This document shows positions 24,847 to 35,735 of a stretch of 64,000 nucleotides of DNA, piece by piece. Position 1 is the first letter of the stretch; each line of letters starts with the position of its first letter. The notes beneath the pieces were generated by a model. It did no database searches. It was not told where the DNA came from and worked only from the letters and a program-made list of their open reading frames with translations. The position numbers and the translations under genes are program-made. The DNA comes from Pseudoalteromonas rubra (lineage in GTDB: Bacteria; Pseudomonadota; Gammaproteobacteria; Enterobacterales; Alteromonadaceae): positions 140,594-204,593 of the forward strand of contig NZ_PNCJ01000009.1 in the NCBI RefSeq assembly GCF_005887115.1, in the 5' to 3' direction.

Positions 24847-27800
24847 ATGGAATCGTTCCGTTATTTTTCCCGTCTCTTTTTTATTATTCTGACTATAAAT
24901 ACGCTGGTTGCCTGTGGTGGTGGTAGTAGCAATGAAGCTCAGCAACCCACCATAAAGCCGATGGTCGTTGAGGTCACAGGTAATAACGAAGTCGCAGAAT
25001 TAACTTCGCACACCTTGACCTCCAGTGTTGATAACTCCTCTGGCGCGGTAACTTATCAATGGCATTATGAATCAGAACTGGCGCTGGACGTATCGGACCT
25101 GACGCAGTCGAGTCTGACTGTAACCAGCCAGGACATTGAAGCAGATGGCGATGCGGTGTTTACGTTAACCGTAACAGATGAGCTGGACAGGACAGTGCAA
25201 GCCAGTCATACCATTGTATTCAAAGCAGGTGAGTCGGTGACTGTTTCAGTAGCTGGCCCTGAAGCAGTCACGGATGCTGACACCGTGACATTTGAAGGGC
25301 AGGCTGACGGTCTGGAGGTGATCAGTTATCAGTGGCAACATGACAGCGAGCTTGAGCTAACCCTCTCAGGGCAAGAATCAGCGGTGTTGACGGTGGCGAC
25401 ACCGACATTGTCCTCACCTGTGGTTGTGACTTTTACCCTTTCGGTGAAAGATGTACATGGGCGTACTTATCAGTTTGCACACGTTGTAAAATTTGCTGCA
25501 AACAGCACCGGACCATCAGACCCCGAGCCAAATAAAGCACCCATTGTCAGTATTGAAGGGGCTGGCCAAGCCCGTGTGCAAGAAACCGTAATACTCAGTG
25601 CGAATGCCAGCGACCCGGATGGGAAGATTAGTCAATACCAATGGTCTTCAGACAGCAACCTGCCACTGCAATTGTCAAACGTTCATACACCTGAGCTTAG
25701 CTTTACTGTTCCACAGATGAATGAACCACAGACCGTTACCTTTACGCTTGTGGTCAGTGATGATCAGGCGCTGTCGGCTCAGGCTACCCATTTGGTCGAG
25801 TTACTTCCTCTGCCAAATCGTGCCCCCGAAGTGACCTTGGTGTCCCCAGTGCAAGTGATGGAAAACCAAAGTGTGACTATTACCGCACAAGCGAATGATC
25901 CTGACGGTGTAATTAGTCACTATGACTGGGGCTACGAAGGTGATGTATCACTCAGTATTGGTGATAATACGGGGGCCGAGTTGGTGCTCAGCCACATGGA
26001 CGTCAGGCAGGACACAGAGCTGAACATATTTGTCATCGTGACGGATGACGATGGTGCTCAAAGCCGTACAGAGACAAGTATAACGGTACGTGCTCTGCCG
26101 GAGGTGTCCATAAACGTAGGGCCACAAGCGCTCATAGAGCAGCAGCCTGTCACCTTTAGCGCGCAACTTTATGACCCTCATAACCGGGTAGCCAACTATA
26201 CCTGGACACATAACGGTAAAGATCTGCTAAGTGCTGAAGGGGATCTTAGCGAGCAAATGACGTTGCAAAGTACTGATATTCAAGAAGACTTACCTGTTAC
26301 AGTAAGTCTTATGGTCAAAGATACTCTGGGTAATCAGGTACAGGCACAGACAGAGCTGACAATTCAGGCGCTCAAGCATATGTTGACCATTTCAGGTGAG
26401 GTATTTGCTAAGGAACCCCCCGTCAGCAATACCCAAGTGACCGCACAGGTTAACGACGTCGCGCAGACTGTGGCTGTCGATGAAGCAGGGCGTTACGTCC
26501 TGACATTGGAGCTGGATGAGTCGCAAGCGAACGCCATGATTGCATTAACAGCACATCAAGAGAATAACCCCATGCGTGCAGCGGCTTCTGTGTTGGGGGA
26601 AGTAAAGCACCTGATTGCGCTTGGGGGGGACGACAAGGTCCTGACAGAAGAGGAGTTGTTTGCTGTCAATATCAACGCGGCAACGACTGCAGAATTTGCG
26701 CTACTGCAAAGCGACCTGGGGCTACCAATCACCCAGCAGCAATTGCGTGAAGCGCGTGCGAGTTTAGACCCGACTGAAAAACGCGCCTTAACGGGTCTGT
26801 TTTATGACTTCAGTCGTGTGTCTGAACGAAATTTAAACCTGCCCAATGGCTATCCGGATCTTGTCGCTCTGGCAAAAAATTTACCCGCCACCAAACGTCA
26901 GTTACGTCAATACCAGCGTGAATATGGTGAAGCCGCTGACCGAGTACGCCATCAGGTTGCCCAAAACCCAAATTTGTTCGAGCCTGCCAAAGCGGTGCCT
27001 GAGGGCCGCTATTTGTTGAGTGAACTGAGCTATTTCAATGGCTTTGCTGCGTCGCTGACATTGAATAAGGACGGAACAGGTGTGCTGAACGCCACTGCAA
27101 GCGTACCTTTTAACTGGTCTCAGGTGGAGTCAGATATCCTGCTTACACTCAGCCAGTCACTTAGCATCTATCGTAACGGGGTTGCTGCGCAGCCTGATTA
27201 TTTTGCTGAACAATTGCATCTGTCACTGAGCAAAGACCCGGATGGCAACCTTGCTGCAAGCGTGAGTATACCTGGCAGCCAGAGTGCTTCATGGTACACC
27301 CGTTTGGTAGCCGTGGATGATTTACGGGCGTATTCAGCAAGTGACTTTTTTGGCCAATGGTCAATGAGTTTTGCTCACCCTGCAAGCCAGGAACACCACT
27401 ATGATATAAACCTGTTGAGCGATGGCTCGGCGCGCGTTGAGTCGGGAGTGACGACTGATTTTATACACTGGCAGCTTCAGGGCGCGCAACTTGAACTTAA
27501 CCTGGACACTGTACCTTACCGTATGTACATACTCAGAGAGTTTCCCCTCGGGTACCAGCTGCTGATTGAGTACGACGCCGGACAAGGTAAAGTCATGGTG
27601 CCAGGCGTGATGGTACGCCATCAAAAAACCAGCTTCGACGAGCTTAACTACACTCGCATCTGGAACCTGCTCTTCAGACAAGGTGAAAGCGAAGTGTTTA
27701 GCATTGATGAGGACAATCACTACCATTACCTCTGGCGCCGCAATGTTTGGGGCGACAAACAAGACGGCAGGCTGATACAGCAGCGTTTTGAATTTGCAGG

Positions 27801-30800
27801 CCTAGATACTCCCTGGTGTGATGTATCTTTGTTACAGTGCGAAGCCAAACTAACCGCCGCGTATCGTTTACTTAGTGTTCAGGACGACCTGATCGCGGTG
27901 GAGTATGCAACGGCCAGCAATCTGCTGAGTGCTGAGGTATCCAAACGTCAGCTGTACGTGTTCGAGTTAAGCGATGATGTGCTGAGCACACCTCGATTGA
28001 CCGATGGCATTTTTAAGGCCAGCAGCAGCGGGGCATTTGCCAGCACAGCCAGTTTATTTGGCCTGACTGCACAAGGCGTAGTGCACCTGCAGGGAGGTCA
28101 GCATTGCGAACCTTTCTCTCCTGAACCCGACTGTGCAGAGGCAATCTATATTGGCGAGCAAAAGTATTGGGCTTCTATGGCCGGTGAAGACATTAAACTT
28201 GTAACAATCGACCGTAGCACAACACGTTATTTAACACTGACCGATGCAGATCAGCAGGGTATCACTTTGTGTTTACGCGAAGATGTGGGCCTGCAGAGCT
28301 GTAATGAGACAAATTCGCTCTATTACCAGTTTTTAGCCCCAAATCTGGATATTGAGTATGTGGTGTCGGGTGAGGGGGCCTTACAGCCCTCGGTGAATAC
28401 AGTGAGCTATAAACAAAGCTTTGAAACCTTGATTTTACCAGAGCGAGGCTTTGAACTTGACGAGATATCGGGTTGCCAGGGCGTGCTCAAAGAAAGCGAC
28501 AATGGCACGTTACTGTATTCAGTGACTGAGCCCCAACAGAGCTGCACCATTAACGCCAGCTTTAAGCGCACCGCTCCACATATCGGCAGGAATGTAGTGC
28601 TTGTAGACAGTGGAGATGTCCCGCATAGCTGGTATATGAATATCCATCGCAATGGCACAGGCACTTTGACAACCCGAACACACGTTGTTGATTTTACAAT
28701 TATCCAACAGAGCGAGTCTCTCTATGTTGCACGTTTGAATGACGGCCGAACCGTGTCAGTGCGCGATGGTCAGGGCAAAACGCACATTGTCACAGGGTTT
28801 GCATTTGAGTATCAACCGGACGGTGTTTATTTGAGCTGGCACCATGACTCTGTGGTCAAACGCACGGTATACACGACTCAGATCCAGTTTGCTAAAGACC
28901 TTGAAGCGCTTGCTATCGAACCACAAGTCTTGGCAGGCCAATGGGCGCTGACTTTTGGCGAGTATGCCGAGTCGCAGCAAACACATACTCAGCAGCATCT
29001 GTTGTTTAACCTAAATGCTGACCACACCGGTGAGTTACGTGCGGGAGAGCAGACTCCCTGGGCACAGCACCATGAACTGAACTGGTCGCTGACAGAGCAA
29101 AACCGACTGCGACTGTCTGCACGTTCTGGCACTCTGATAGCCGAGTTTAAATTAATTCGTCAATCCAAATGGGGCTATCAGTTCGTGATTGAGGATGTTA
29201 AGAAGACCAGCTCGGGATATCACAATGACTGGTTTCAACAGGGGGCCGGTTTGCTGATCAAGCGCGAAGCGCAGCCACTGCAACTGACGCAATTGGCAGG
29301 TAAGTGGCGCTATCAGTCTGCGAATCAGAGTAATGGTTTTGAGTTGTATACAGATGGTACATATCGCACCAGTAAGTTTAATGGGGCGGAGCAGGCGTCA
29401 ATAAGTGGTTCGACTTTATCTGTGTCTGCGGCGTATAACACTGAGCTTGAGATGTTCGATCCGATTTGCAGTATCGATGACCCTCAATGTGTATTGGGGT
29501 ACCACAAAACGTACACCGTACTCAGTAAGCAAGACGATACGCTATTTGTGCTGATCAATGAAAGCTTAAGCAATTCTGAAGCTGTGATACGCCAGTTTGA
29601 ATTGGATAACAACCCCAGTTTGACACAGTTTGAAGCGCAATTTTTCCGTGCTGAGCTTGAACTTGAAGCCGGTATTGATACGCCTTCTTCTAATTATCTA
29701 TATGAAGTTACGGCAGAGCAAACGCGCTACTGGCGTTTCTTTGAACAACAGCATGAGCAGGGCATCAAACAGTATTTGTTTATTGAGGGAGAAGGTGCCA
29801 CTGAGGTTGCTATTGAGCAGGGGAAATTGCTTTTTGGTGATGCACAGCAATATCAGCTTGAAATCATAGAGAGCACAAGCGAAGGGGTTTTGGTGTGCCG
29901 CTATGCGCGGGGCAATTACTGCCAAGTTGCTGATCAGCACTTTCTTCGCTACGAGGTACCAGCCTATGAGGTGACGTTAGATGTGGGTCCTGGCGGAGAG
30001 GTTGTAACCGACATATCCGGCTCTTACATATTATACGGCAGGCGGATAGGTGTTGAGATCTCATATCAGCAAGATCAGGTGTTGTCCTCTTTATCTGGGT
30101 GTGATTTGTCCTTTGACTATGAAAATGAGCGGGTGTTGCATTTTTATGGCCCAGGGATTGCCAGTGCTTGCCATATCAGCGCACGGTTTGAACCCTGGCT
30201 CGGCAGCCAATCTGCACGGCTGGAAATGACCGATCCGTTCCTGGGTGCCTGTGTTGATCAGTACAATGAGGCTCCCGACAGGCACATTGAGTTTAGAACG
30301 CATTTGTCCTGCAATGGACAAGATAATCTAACACTGACGGATATTTCAGGTCTGGCGCAGTTTTCGCAGCTGACCTCTTTGCAGCTGCGTAGTGCGGCAC
30401 AGATCAGCCCGTCAGCCTTGGCCGAACTCAATACTTTGACTCAGATAAATGAGTTATCACTGAGTGATATTGCCATTACAGAATTGGACCTAAGTAGTAT
30501 GAGCGGTTTAGAGAAGCTCAGCCTTGCGTTGCCTGAGCTTACAGCACTCACCTTGCCACAAGGGAGTGCATTGACCTCGTTGTCCATAACACAAGGCGGC
30601 CCGGCTAGTCTGGCACTGAGCGGGCAAACAAGCTTGACCAGACTCGATCTGTCTGGCAGTGCAATAAGCCGGTTGGATCTCAGCGGATTACAAAACCTGA
30701 CCTCGCTCCAGGCAAGCAACAGTCAGCTGGAAGAAATTACTTTTGTGGATGCGACTTTGCCAGTAGAAATGCTGTGGCTGGACAACACGCCTCTGAGCCA

Positions 30801-31713
30801 GTTGGAGCTGAGCCGTTTTCCTCAACTGACGCACGCTAAACTCGACCATACTCAGCTGTCGGCTTTGGATATCACCGAAAATCGTGAAATATATCACTTG
30901 AGTGCTCAGCATACGCCGCTTGAGTACTTTGTTTCAGCGCGAAATGTGCCGCTGAAAAAGCTGATCTTGTCAAGCACACACCTGACCAGTATAGCGTTAA
31001 CGACCATGCCAGCGCTGGATTGGTTAGAGATTGATAACGCACGTTTAACCACGTTGGATCTAACTGGATCGCATGTTGAGCACCTAAGTGCCAAGGGGAA
31101 CCAGCTGACTTCGCTGACTGTGCCTGATGATGCTAAATTGCGTCGTTTGTGGTTGGACGATAATCAGATAGCAAGTGTCAAATTACCAGAGGATAATCCG
31201 TGGTTGTATAATCTCAGTCTGTCGGGTAATCAGTTGTCGACGTTTGAGGCTTTGGGGCTCCGGAACCTGAATTCACTGGATTTGTCACATAATCCTCTGA
31301 CGCAATTTGGTGTTAGGTTTAATTCTCGGCTACACACCCTGAACTTGTCTTACACGCAGCTCGAGGAAGTGGATATTGCGACTATGAATGAGCTGCGTAC
31401 TTTAGTGATAAACCATACACCGATATCACAACTGGCACTTGAGGCACGGTTAAAGCACCTGGATATAAGTAATACTGAGGTGACTGAACTGCACCTGCCT
31501 GATGGTATGGAAAACACAGAGATATATTTTGCAGGCAATACCCTGAGCAGTCTGACTGCAACAGGCAGTCAGCGAAATATCAGGCTATTTCTTGCAGGGA
31601 GCGAATTGAGCGACCAGGCCAGAGAGTTTTTGATCATTAATCAAGGGCAGATCCGGGGATTTCTGTGCCGTGATTTATCGGTACCGTCTGAATGTACGAT
31701 CCTGACACATTAA
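24847..31713 (+). CDS. Giant lipoprotein with PKD-like and leucine-rich repeats
   Basis: A 2288-residue surface lipoprotein (lipobox LVAC, Cys23, then GGG). Residues about 36-520 hold five PKD/Ig-like domains, with repeated '...ANDPDG-IS-Y-W' and 'VTFTL-V-D' motifs. A transthyretin-like segment (about 522-600) follows. The middle (about 725-1790) contains three lipocalin-like modules beginning FFGQWSMSF, LAGQWALTF and LAGKWRYQS, alternating with beta-rich stretches. The C-terminal 450 residues are about twenty 20-22-residue leucine-rich repeats (e.g. LTSLQASNSQLEEI). Such LRR/PKD proteins are usually adhesins or cell-contact proteins. It is monocistronic, with a hairpin after the stop. Confidence 0.88.
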   Translation: MESFRYFSRLFFIILTINTLVACGGGSSNEAQQPTIKPMVVEVTGNNEVAELTSHTLTSSVDNSSGAVTYQWHYESELALDVSDLTQSSLTVTSQDIEADGDAVFTLTVTDELDRTVQASHTIVFKAGESVTVSVAGPEAVTDADTVTFEGQADGLEVISYQWQHDSELELTLSGQESAVLTVATPTLSSPVVVTFTLSVKDVHGRTYQFAHVVKFAANSTGPSDPEPNKAPIVSIEGAGQARVQETVILSANASDPDGKISQYQWSSDSNLPLQLSNVHTPELSFTVPQMNEPQTVTFTLVVSDDQALSAQATHLVELLPLPNRAPEVTLVSPVQVMENQSVTITAQANDPDGVISHYDWGYEGDVSLSIGDNTGAELVLSHMDVRQDTELNIFVIVTDDDGAQSRTETSITVRALPEVSINVGPQALIEQQPVTFSAQLYDPHNRVANYTWTHNGKDLLSAEGDLSEQMTLQSTDIQEDLPVTVSLMVKDTLGNQVQAQTELTIQALKHMLTISGEVFAKEPPVSNTQVTAQVNDVAQTVAVDEAGRYVLTLELDESQANAMIALTAHQENNPMRAAASVLGEVKHLIALGGDDKVLTEEELFAVNINAATTAEFALLQSDLGLPITQQQLREARASLDPTEKRALTGLFYDFSRVSERNLNLPNGYPDLVALAKNLPATKRQLRQYQREYGEAADRVRHQVAQNPNLFEPAKAVPEGRYLLSELSYFNGFAASLTLNKDGTGVLNATASVPFNWSQVESDILLTLSQSLSIYRNGVAAQPDYFAEQLHLSLSKDPDGNLAASVSIPGSQSASWYTRLVAVDDLRAYSASDFFGQWSMSFAHPASQEHHYDINLLSDGSARVESGVTTDFIHWQLQGAQLELNLDTVPYRMYILREFPLGYQLLIEYDAGQGKVMVPGVMVRHQKTSFDELNYTRIWNLLFRQGESEVFSIDEDNHYHYLWRRNVWGDKQDGRLIQQRFEFAGLDTPWCDVSLLQCEAKLTAAYRLLSVQDDLIAVEYATASNLLSAEVSKRQLYVFELSDDVLSTPRLTDGIFKASSSGAFASTASLFGLTAQGVVHLQGGQHCEPFSPEPDCAEAIYIGEQKYWASMAGEDIKLVTIDRSTTRYLTLTDADQQGITLCLREDVGLQSCNETNSLYYQFLAPNLDIEYVVSGEGALQPSVNTVSYKQSFETLILPERGFELDEISGCQGVLKESDNGTLLYSVTEPQQSCTINASFKRTAPHIGRNVVLVDSGDVPHSWYMNIHRNGTGTLTTRTHVVDFTIIQQSESLYVARLNDGRTVSVRDGQGKTHIVTGFAFEYQPDGVYLSWHHDSVVKRTVYTTQIQFAKDLEALAIEPQVLAGQWALTFGEYAESQQTHTQQHLLFNLNADHTGELRAGEQTPWAQHHELNWSLTEQNRLRLSARSGTLIAEFKLIRQSKWGYQFVIEDVKKTSSGYHNDWFQQGAGLLIKREAQPLQLTQLAGKWRYQSANQSNGFELYTDGTYRTSKFNGAEQASISGSTLSVSAAYNTELEMFDPICSIDDPQCVLGYHKTYTVLSKQDDTLFVLINESLSNSEAVIRQFELDNNPSLTQFEAQFFRAELELEAGIDTPSSNYLYEVTAEQTRYWRFFEQQHEQGIKQYLFIEGEGATEVAIEQGKLLFGDAQQYQLEIIESTSEGVLVCRYARGNYCQVADQHFLRYEVPAYEVTLDVGPGGEVVTDISGSYILYGRRIGVEISYQQDQVLSSLSGCDLSFDYENERVLHFYGPGIASACHISARFEPWLGSQSARLEMTDPFLGACVDQYNEAPDRHIEFRTHLSCNGQDNLTLTDISGLAQFSQLTSLQLRSAAQISPSALAELNTLTQINELSLSDIAITELDLSSMSGLEKLSLALPELTALTLPQGSALTSLSITQGGPASLALSGQTSLTRLDLSGSAISRLDLSGLQNLTSLQASNSQLEEITFVDATLPVEMLWLDNTPLSQLELSRFPQLTHAKLDHTQLSALDITENREIYHLSAQHTPLEYFVSARNVPLKKLILSSTHLTSIALTTMPALDWLEIDNARLTTLDLTGSHVEHLSAKGNQLTSLTVPDDAKLRRLWLDDNQIASVKLPEDNPWLYNLSLSGNQLSTFEALGLRNLNSLDLSHNPLTQFGVRFNSRLHTLNLSYTQLEEVDIATMNELRTLVINHTPISQLALEARLKHLDISNTEVTELHLPDGMENTEIYFAGNTLSSLTATGSQRNIRLFLAGSELSDQAREFLIINQGQIRGFLCRDLSVPSECTILTH

Positions 31714-31723
31714 TGCCTGCGAG

Positions 31724-31754
31724 CCTTCGCGAAAGTCTCTGGTATTCGCGAGGG
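31724..31754. terminator. Hairpin between convergent genes
   Basis: A 10-bp stem (CCTTCGCGAA with TTCGCGAGGG, one G-T pair) and an 11-nt loop lie between the convergent giant lipoprotein and GNAT genes. It is a probable bidirectional terminator without a clear T tract. Confidence 0.45.
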
Positions 31755-31804
31755 CCATTGCCAAGCTCCGTGGGTTGCGGCAGTGATACACACGTTTTAC
31801 AAAC

Positions 31805-32224
31805 TCAGTAAAACTTACACATTCCCAGTCCCAGCGATTGGCCATCACGCAAGGCGTAGCCGTAGCGCTGGTAGAAAGCCTCTTTACCATGTGCCGCCAG
31901 CAATGCTGCAGTTGCGCCACTGTGACACTGTGTCGATAAGTATTGCTCAATGTTATCCATAACGATATGACCCAGGCCGCAACCCTGATAATCCGGGTGC
32001 ACAATGACGTCCTGGATGTAAAAGTACATATAGCCATCACCAACGACCCGACCGCAGGCAACCAGTTGCTGCTCCTTGCGACACTGCACCCAGTACAGTG
32101 AAGATTCGATGCTGACTGCTACTTGCTCCAGGGGCGGGTTTTGCCACCCGACACTGGCACGCAGCGCACTGAACTCGGTCGCTGCGGGTGGTGATTGCAA
32201 GATCTCCAAATCAGTCGTCAACAT
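31805..32224 (-). CDS. GNAT family N-acetyltransferase
   Basis: A 139-residue acetyltransferase with the GNAT acetyl-CoA site '[17 protein letters not shown]' (Q-x-x-G-x-G/A pattern), then '[18 protein letters not shown]' near the end. Start taken at the ATG at 32224; a TTG one codon earlier is less likely. It overlaps the 3' end of the chemoreceptor gene by 14 bases, so they are probably co-transcribed. Substrate unknown. Confidence 0.85.
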   Translation of the reverse strand: MLTTDLEILQSPPAATEFSALRASVGWQNPPLEQVAVSIESSLYWVQCRKEQQLVACGRVVGDGYMYFYIQDVIVHPDYQGCGLGHIVMDNIEQYLSTQCHSGATAALLAAHGKEAFYQRYGYALRDGQSLGLGMCKFY

Positions 32225-34166
32225 CAAATCTGTCCACTAGTTGGTCAAGGTTATTGGCCAGCTCAACTAGTTGCGTTGCCCCAGCATGCAGCGCATCGGC
32301 GGAGTCTCCTACTTGCTGCACCGATTGACTGACGCCCTGGATGCGAGACTGAGTTTCCTCGGCGGCCTCACCCTGAGCATTGGCTTGACGGGAAATATCA
32401 GCGATGATGGTCTTAACACGAGAGACCGAGCTGGCGATGTCGTCGAAGGCCTGATGAGCCAGTTCCGACTGTTCGATGGCTTGCTTAGACTCATCAACAC
32501 TGGCAGTCATGCGTTCAGAAACACTGCGGGTTTGTTCAATCAGTTTAGTCAGGACTTGTTCAATGTCCTGAGTTGCATCATGAGAACGCTGAGCCAGTGT
32601 TCGTACTTCATCGGCCACGACAGCAAAACCACGGCCTTGTTCGCCGGCACGAGCGGCTTCAATGGCTGCATTCAAAGCAAGTAAGTTGGTTTGCTCGGCA
32701 ATGGTACGGATCACCTCCAAAATGTTGGTGATGTTATTACTTTCGTTTTCGAGCTTGCTCATGGCGGTGGCCGAATCGCCAAGTGAATCATTGAGCTTAG
32801 CCACTTGAGTCACTGTACTTTGGATCATTTGGTTACCGGTTTGAGTGTGTTGTTCTGTGGTCGAAATTTCGTTGAGTGCATCGCCACAGTTATCACTGAC
32901 CGTCATCGCCATACTCGCCATGGATTGCGTGGTATCCGTGGCGGTTTGTGAGGTTTTTTCCTGATGGCGGCACTGGTCCCGGATGTCGTTTATCCGTGAC
33001 TGAGAAGTTTGCGCTTCACCATTGAGTGTTCTGGCGTTGTTCTGAATGTCCTTAACCAGCGCATTTATTGAGTTTAGAAACTGATTAAACCAGGTTGCCA
33101 GCTCGCTGATCTCATCATTACCTATCACCTGTAGTCGTTTAGATAAGTTGCCCTCACCCTGGGCGATTTCCTTGAGGCCATCTGAAACCATTTCTATGGG
33201 GTAGACAATTTTGTTGGCCAGTACAATGGCGATGACGACGAACAAGGCCAGCATTATCACAGCGATGATGCTGATGCTGTAAGTCATGTTGTAAGACGAG
33301 GTGAGGATCTCATCTTCTTCAATGATAGCAATAAAGGTCCAACCGAGTTCCTCAGAGCGATAAAACTTGGCATTAAAGGTTTTATCCTGGTGTTCCAGTG
33401 TAATGAAAGGTGCATCCCCCGCGTTTCGGATAGCCTGATATCGGGCGTCACTCAAATCACGAATATTTTTAAAGTTATTTTCGGCGTTTTTGGGGTCTGC
33501 CAGCACAGTGCCCTGATTGTCGAGTAACAACAAATAGCCGGTGTTGCCCAGTTTGATGTTGCTGACAATATCGGTCAGTGTCGACAAGGTCACATCCAGA
33601 GACTGAACGCCGAGCATTTGGCCGTTTTTCATGATCCCGGTTGCAACGGAAACCATTGCCTGTCCGGTAACACCCTGATAAGGCTCAGTGATCACCACCT
33701 GAGATGGATTGGAGCTGACCTGTTGATACCAGGGTCTTTTGCGCGGATCATAATTGCCTAATGGCTCCGCAGGATACTGAATAAAACCACCATCACGGGT
33801 GCCCAGATAAACGAATAGCAACTCGGGGTGAGTTTTGCCAAAGGTGGTGTACAGGTCAAAAATCTCTGCTTCTGCTTTACCAGAGGCCTCCGGCGTCATC
33901 ATTTTCTCTGCACCAAAATAGGTGGTTGTGTCCTTGCTGACGGATTGCACGGTTTTACTTTGCGCTAAGAATCGGGCATTACTTTTCATCTGATCAAAGA
34001 AGATGATAAACGCGTTTTCTATTTGTCGTATCTCATTGACTGACGTCTCTAAGAATCGGTCCAGTGACTCTTGTTTGGTTCGCGAGATACTCATGATGGA
34101 TATTGCAAGAATTGGAATGATGACAGTCATTACAAAGCTTAAAATCAGCTTTTTACGCATTCTCAT
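32211..34166 (-). CDS. Methyl-accepting chemotaxis protein with dCACHE sensor
   Basis: A 651-residue chemoreceptor. TM1 lies at about 8-28. A periplasmic dCACHE domain (about 40-280) includes '[12 protein letters not shown]' and ITEPYQG, the double-Cache ligand pocket signature. TM2 (about 285-308) is followed by a HAMP domain and the signalling domain, with the invariant hairpin tip '[20 protein letters not shown]'. No C-terminal CheR-binding pentapeptide is seen. The ATG at 34166 with GAGGTGG upstream is chosen over the TTG at 34172. The R-x-W-Y and D-type pocket residues suggest amino-acid-like ligands, by family analogy. Confidence 0.92.
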   Translation of the reverse strand: MRMRKKLILSFVMTVIIPILAISIMSISRTKQESLDRFLETSVNEIRQIENAFIIFFDQMKSNARFLAQSKTVQSVSKDTTTYFGAEKMMTPEASGKAEAEIFDLYTTFGKTHPELLFVYLGTRDGGFIQYPAEPLGNYDPRKRPWYQQVSSNPSQVVITEPYQGVTGQAMVSVATGIMKNGQMLGVQSLDVTLSTLTDIVSNIKLGNTGYLLLLDNQGTVLADPKNAENNFKNIRDLSDARYQAIRNAGDAPFITLEHQDKTFNAKFYRSEELGWTFIAIIEEDEILTSSYNMTYSISIIAVIMLALFVVIAIVLANKIVYPIEMVSDGLKEIAQGEGNLSKRLQVIGNDEISELATWFNQFLNSINALVKDIQNNARTLNGEAQTSQSRINDIRDQCRHQEKTSQTATDTTQSMASMAMTVSDNCGDALNEISTTEQHTQTGNQMIQSTVTQVAKLNDSLGDSATAMSKLENESNNITNILEVIRTIAEQTNLLALNAAIEAARAGEQGRGFAVVADEVRTLAQRSHDATQDIEQVLTKLIEQTRSVSERMTASVDESKQAIEQSELAHQAFDDIASSVSRVKTIIADISRQANAQGEAAEETQSRIQGVSQSVQQVGDSADALHAGATQLVELANNLDQLVDRFDVDD

Positions 34167-34211
34167 GGGCAACCACCTCGGTTTTTATTGTAATAATAGT
34201 GTAGTTGTGAA

Positions 34212-34249
34212 CGGAGCAGATTGCTCCGAATTAGCCCAATTTATGGGCT
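34212..34249 (-). promoter_or_regulatory. Two small hairpins in the chemoreceptor gene leader
   Basis: CGGAGCA-GAT-TGCTCCG (34212-34228) and AGCCCA-ATTTA-TGGGCT (34233-34249) sit in tandem, 46 bases upstream of the chemoreceptor ATG. They may form leader structures in its mRNA. No obvious sigma-28 promoter is recognisable here. Confidence 0.3.
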
Positions 34250-34382
34250 TTCGGTTAATATTGCAAACTTCTGAGGGTTGAACAAGGCGCACTGTAAGAA
34301 AAGTAACTGTGGCTGTCTGAGGCTGAGCGATGCGCCAAGCTATATTAGCGCTTCTGCAAAGTGTGTCTTTTTGAGCAAGAGA

Positions 34383-35735
34383 TTATTGAATGTCGTGCTT
34401 TTTCATGAGCTTATAAAAGTCGGAGCGGTTTCGTTGTGCAAGTTTAGCGGCTTGCGGCACATTGTGTTGACACAAGGCCAGCACCTTAAGTATGTAATCT
34501 CGTTCAAACTGCCGTTTGGCATCATTGAGGCCGACAAACGCCTGACGATCATCCTGTGCCGGCAAGGCATTGAATACGCTGTCCTCTGAAATATGAGTAC
34601 CAGATGTCATTGCGACACAATACTCAATTACATTGTGTAACTGGCGGATATTGCCGGGCCAGGCATAGTTTAACAGTGCAGTGACAGCATCCGGCGAGAG
34701 GCGCTTGGGTGATTTACTGAGCTGCTTTAAGAACAGGCTGGCGAGCAAGGGAATGTCCTCAACACGATCTTTGAGCGCTGGCAGAGACAACTGCACAACG
34801 TTAAGCCGGTAGTAAAGGTCTTCTCTGAACGCTCCTTCACTCACGGCCCGAGCAATATTTTTATGGCTTGCCGAGAGGATCCGAACATTAACGGCTTGCT
34901 CATGCTGCCCACCGATTGGACGAACCGTTTTTTCCTGCAAGACTCTCAGCAATTTTACTTGTAAGTCGAGCGGCATATCCCCGATTTCATCCAGTAATAA
35001 TGTGCCCTGATCGGCGGCCTGGATCAGTCCCTGTTTATCTGTGATTGCACCGGTAAACGCCCCTTTCTTATGGCCAAATAATTCAGATTCCAGCAGATGC
35101 GCGGGCAGGGCGCCACAGTTTATGGCTATAAATGGTCCCTCAGCATGGCTGCTCGCGCGATGAATAGCCCGAGCCGTCACTTCTTTACCTGTACCGCTTT
35201 CGCCCTGGATCAGAATGTTGGCCTGACTGGGGGCGATGGCTTTGATTTGTTGCACCAGCTGGCGCATGCTCGCACTTTGGTGATACAAACCGTGGAAATT
35301 ATCTGGATCTGGCGCGTGTAACGTACTTTTGTCTGGCAGCGCTTTGTTGATGGCTGCAAGCAGTTCATCACTGTCGATAGGCTTAGTGATAAAGGCGGTG
35401 ATCCCCTGCTGAATGGCATCAACGGCATCGGGGATTGAGCCATGTGCGGTCATCATGATCACGGGCAGGCCCGGGTAGTTGGCCTGTAATTTCTGGTTGA
35501 GGGCCAGACCGTCCATATTATCCATACGTAAGTCTGTGAGCACCAAATCGATGGACGTATTTGCAAGTTGTCGCAATGCCGCATGACCACTGCTGGCAAG
35601 TGTAACCTCAAAACCATGGCTTTCCAGCCGCATTGCCAGTAATTCGCTCAGGGCCGGGTCGTCGTCTACCAGCAAAATGGAGGTGCTGCGCGTTGCGGGC
35701 AGAGGAGCTGTGATATCGATTTCTGCATAAGACAT
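34383..35735 (-). CDS. glrR: Sigma-54 response regulator GlrR (QseF)
   Basis: A 450-residue NtrC-family activator. Receiver about 18-130 (LVDDDPAL; Asp in LVLTDLRMDNMDG). AAA+ about 155-375, with GESGTGKE, GAFTGA and 'GTLLLDEIGDMPLDLQ'. The C-terminal Fis HTH has AAKLAQRNRSDFYKLMKKH, which matches GlrR/QseF. In enterobacteria it receives phosphate from GlrK and, with sigma-54, activates genes including glmY. It is the last gene of glrK-qseG-glrR here and overlaps the qseG-like stop by one base. Confidence 0.92.
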   Translation of the reverse strand: MSYAEIDITAPLPATRSTSILLVDDDPALSELLAMRLESHGFEVTLASSGHAALRQLANTSIDLVLTDLRMDNMDGLALNQKLQANYPGLPVIMMTAHGSIPDAVDAIQQGITAFITKPIDSDELLAAINKALPDKSTLHAPDPDNFHGLYHQSASMRQLVQQIKAIAPSQANILIQGESGTGKEVTARAIHRASSHAEGPFIAINCGALPAHLLESELFGHKKGAFTGAITDKQGLIQAADQGTLLLDEIGDMPLDLQVKLLRVLQEKTVRPIGGQHEQAVNVRILSASHKNIARAVSEGAFREDLYYRLNVVQLSLPALKDRVEDIPLLASLFLKQLSKSPKRLSPDAVTALLNYAWPGNIRQLHNVIEYCVAMTSGTHISEDSVFNALPAQDDRQAFVGLNDAKRQFERDYILKVLALCQHNVPQAAKLAQRNRSDFYKLMKKHDIQ

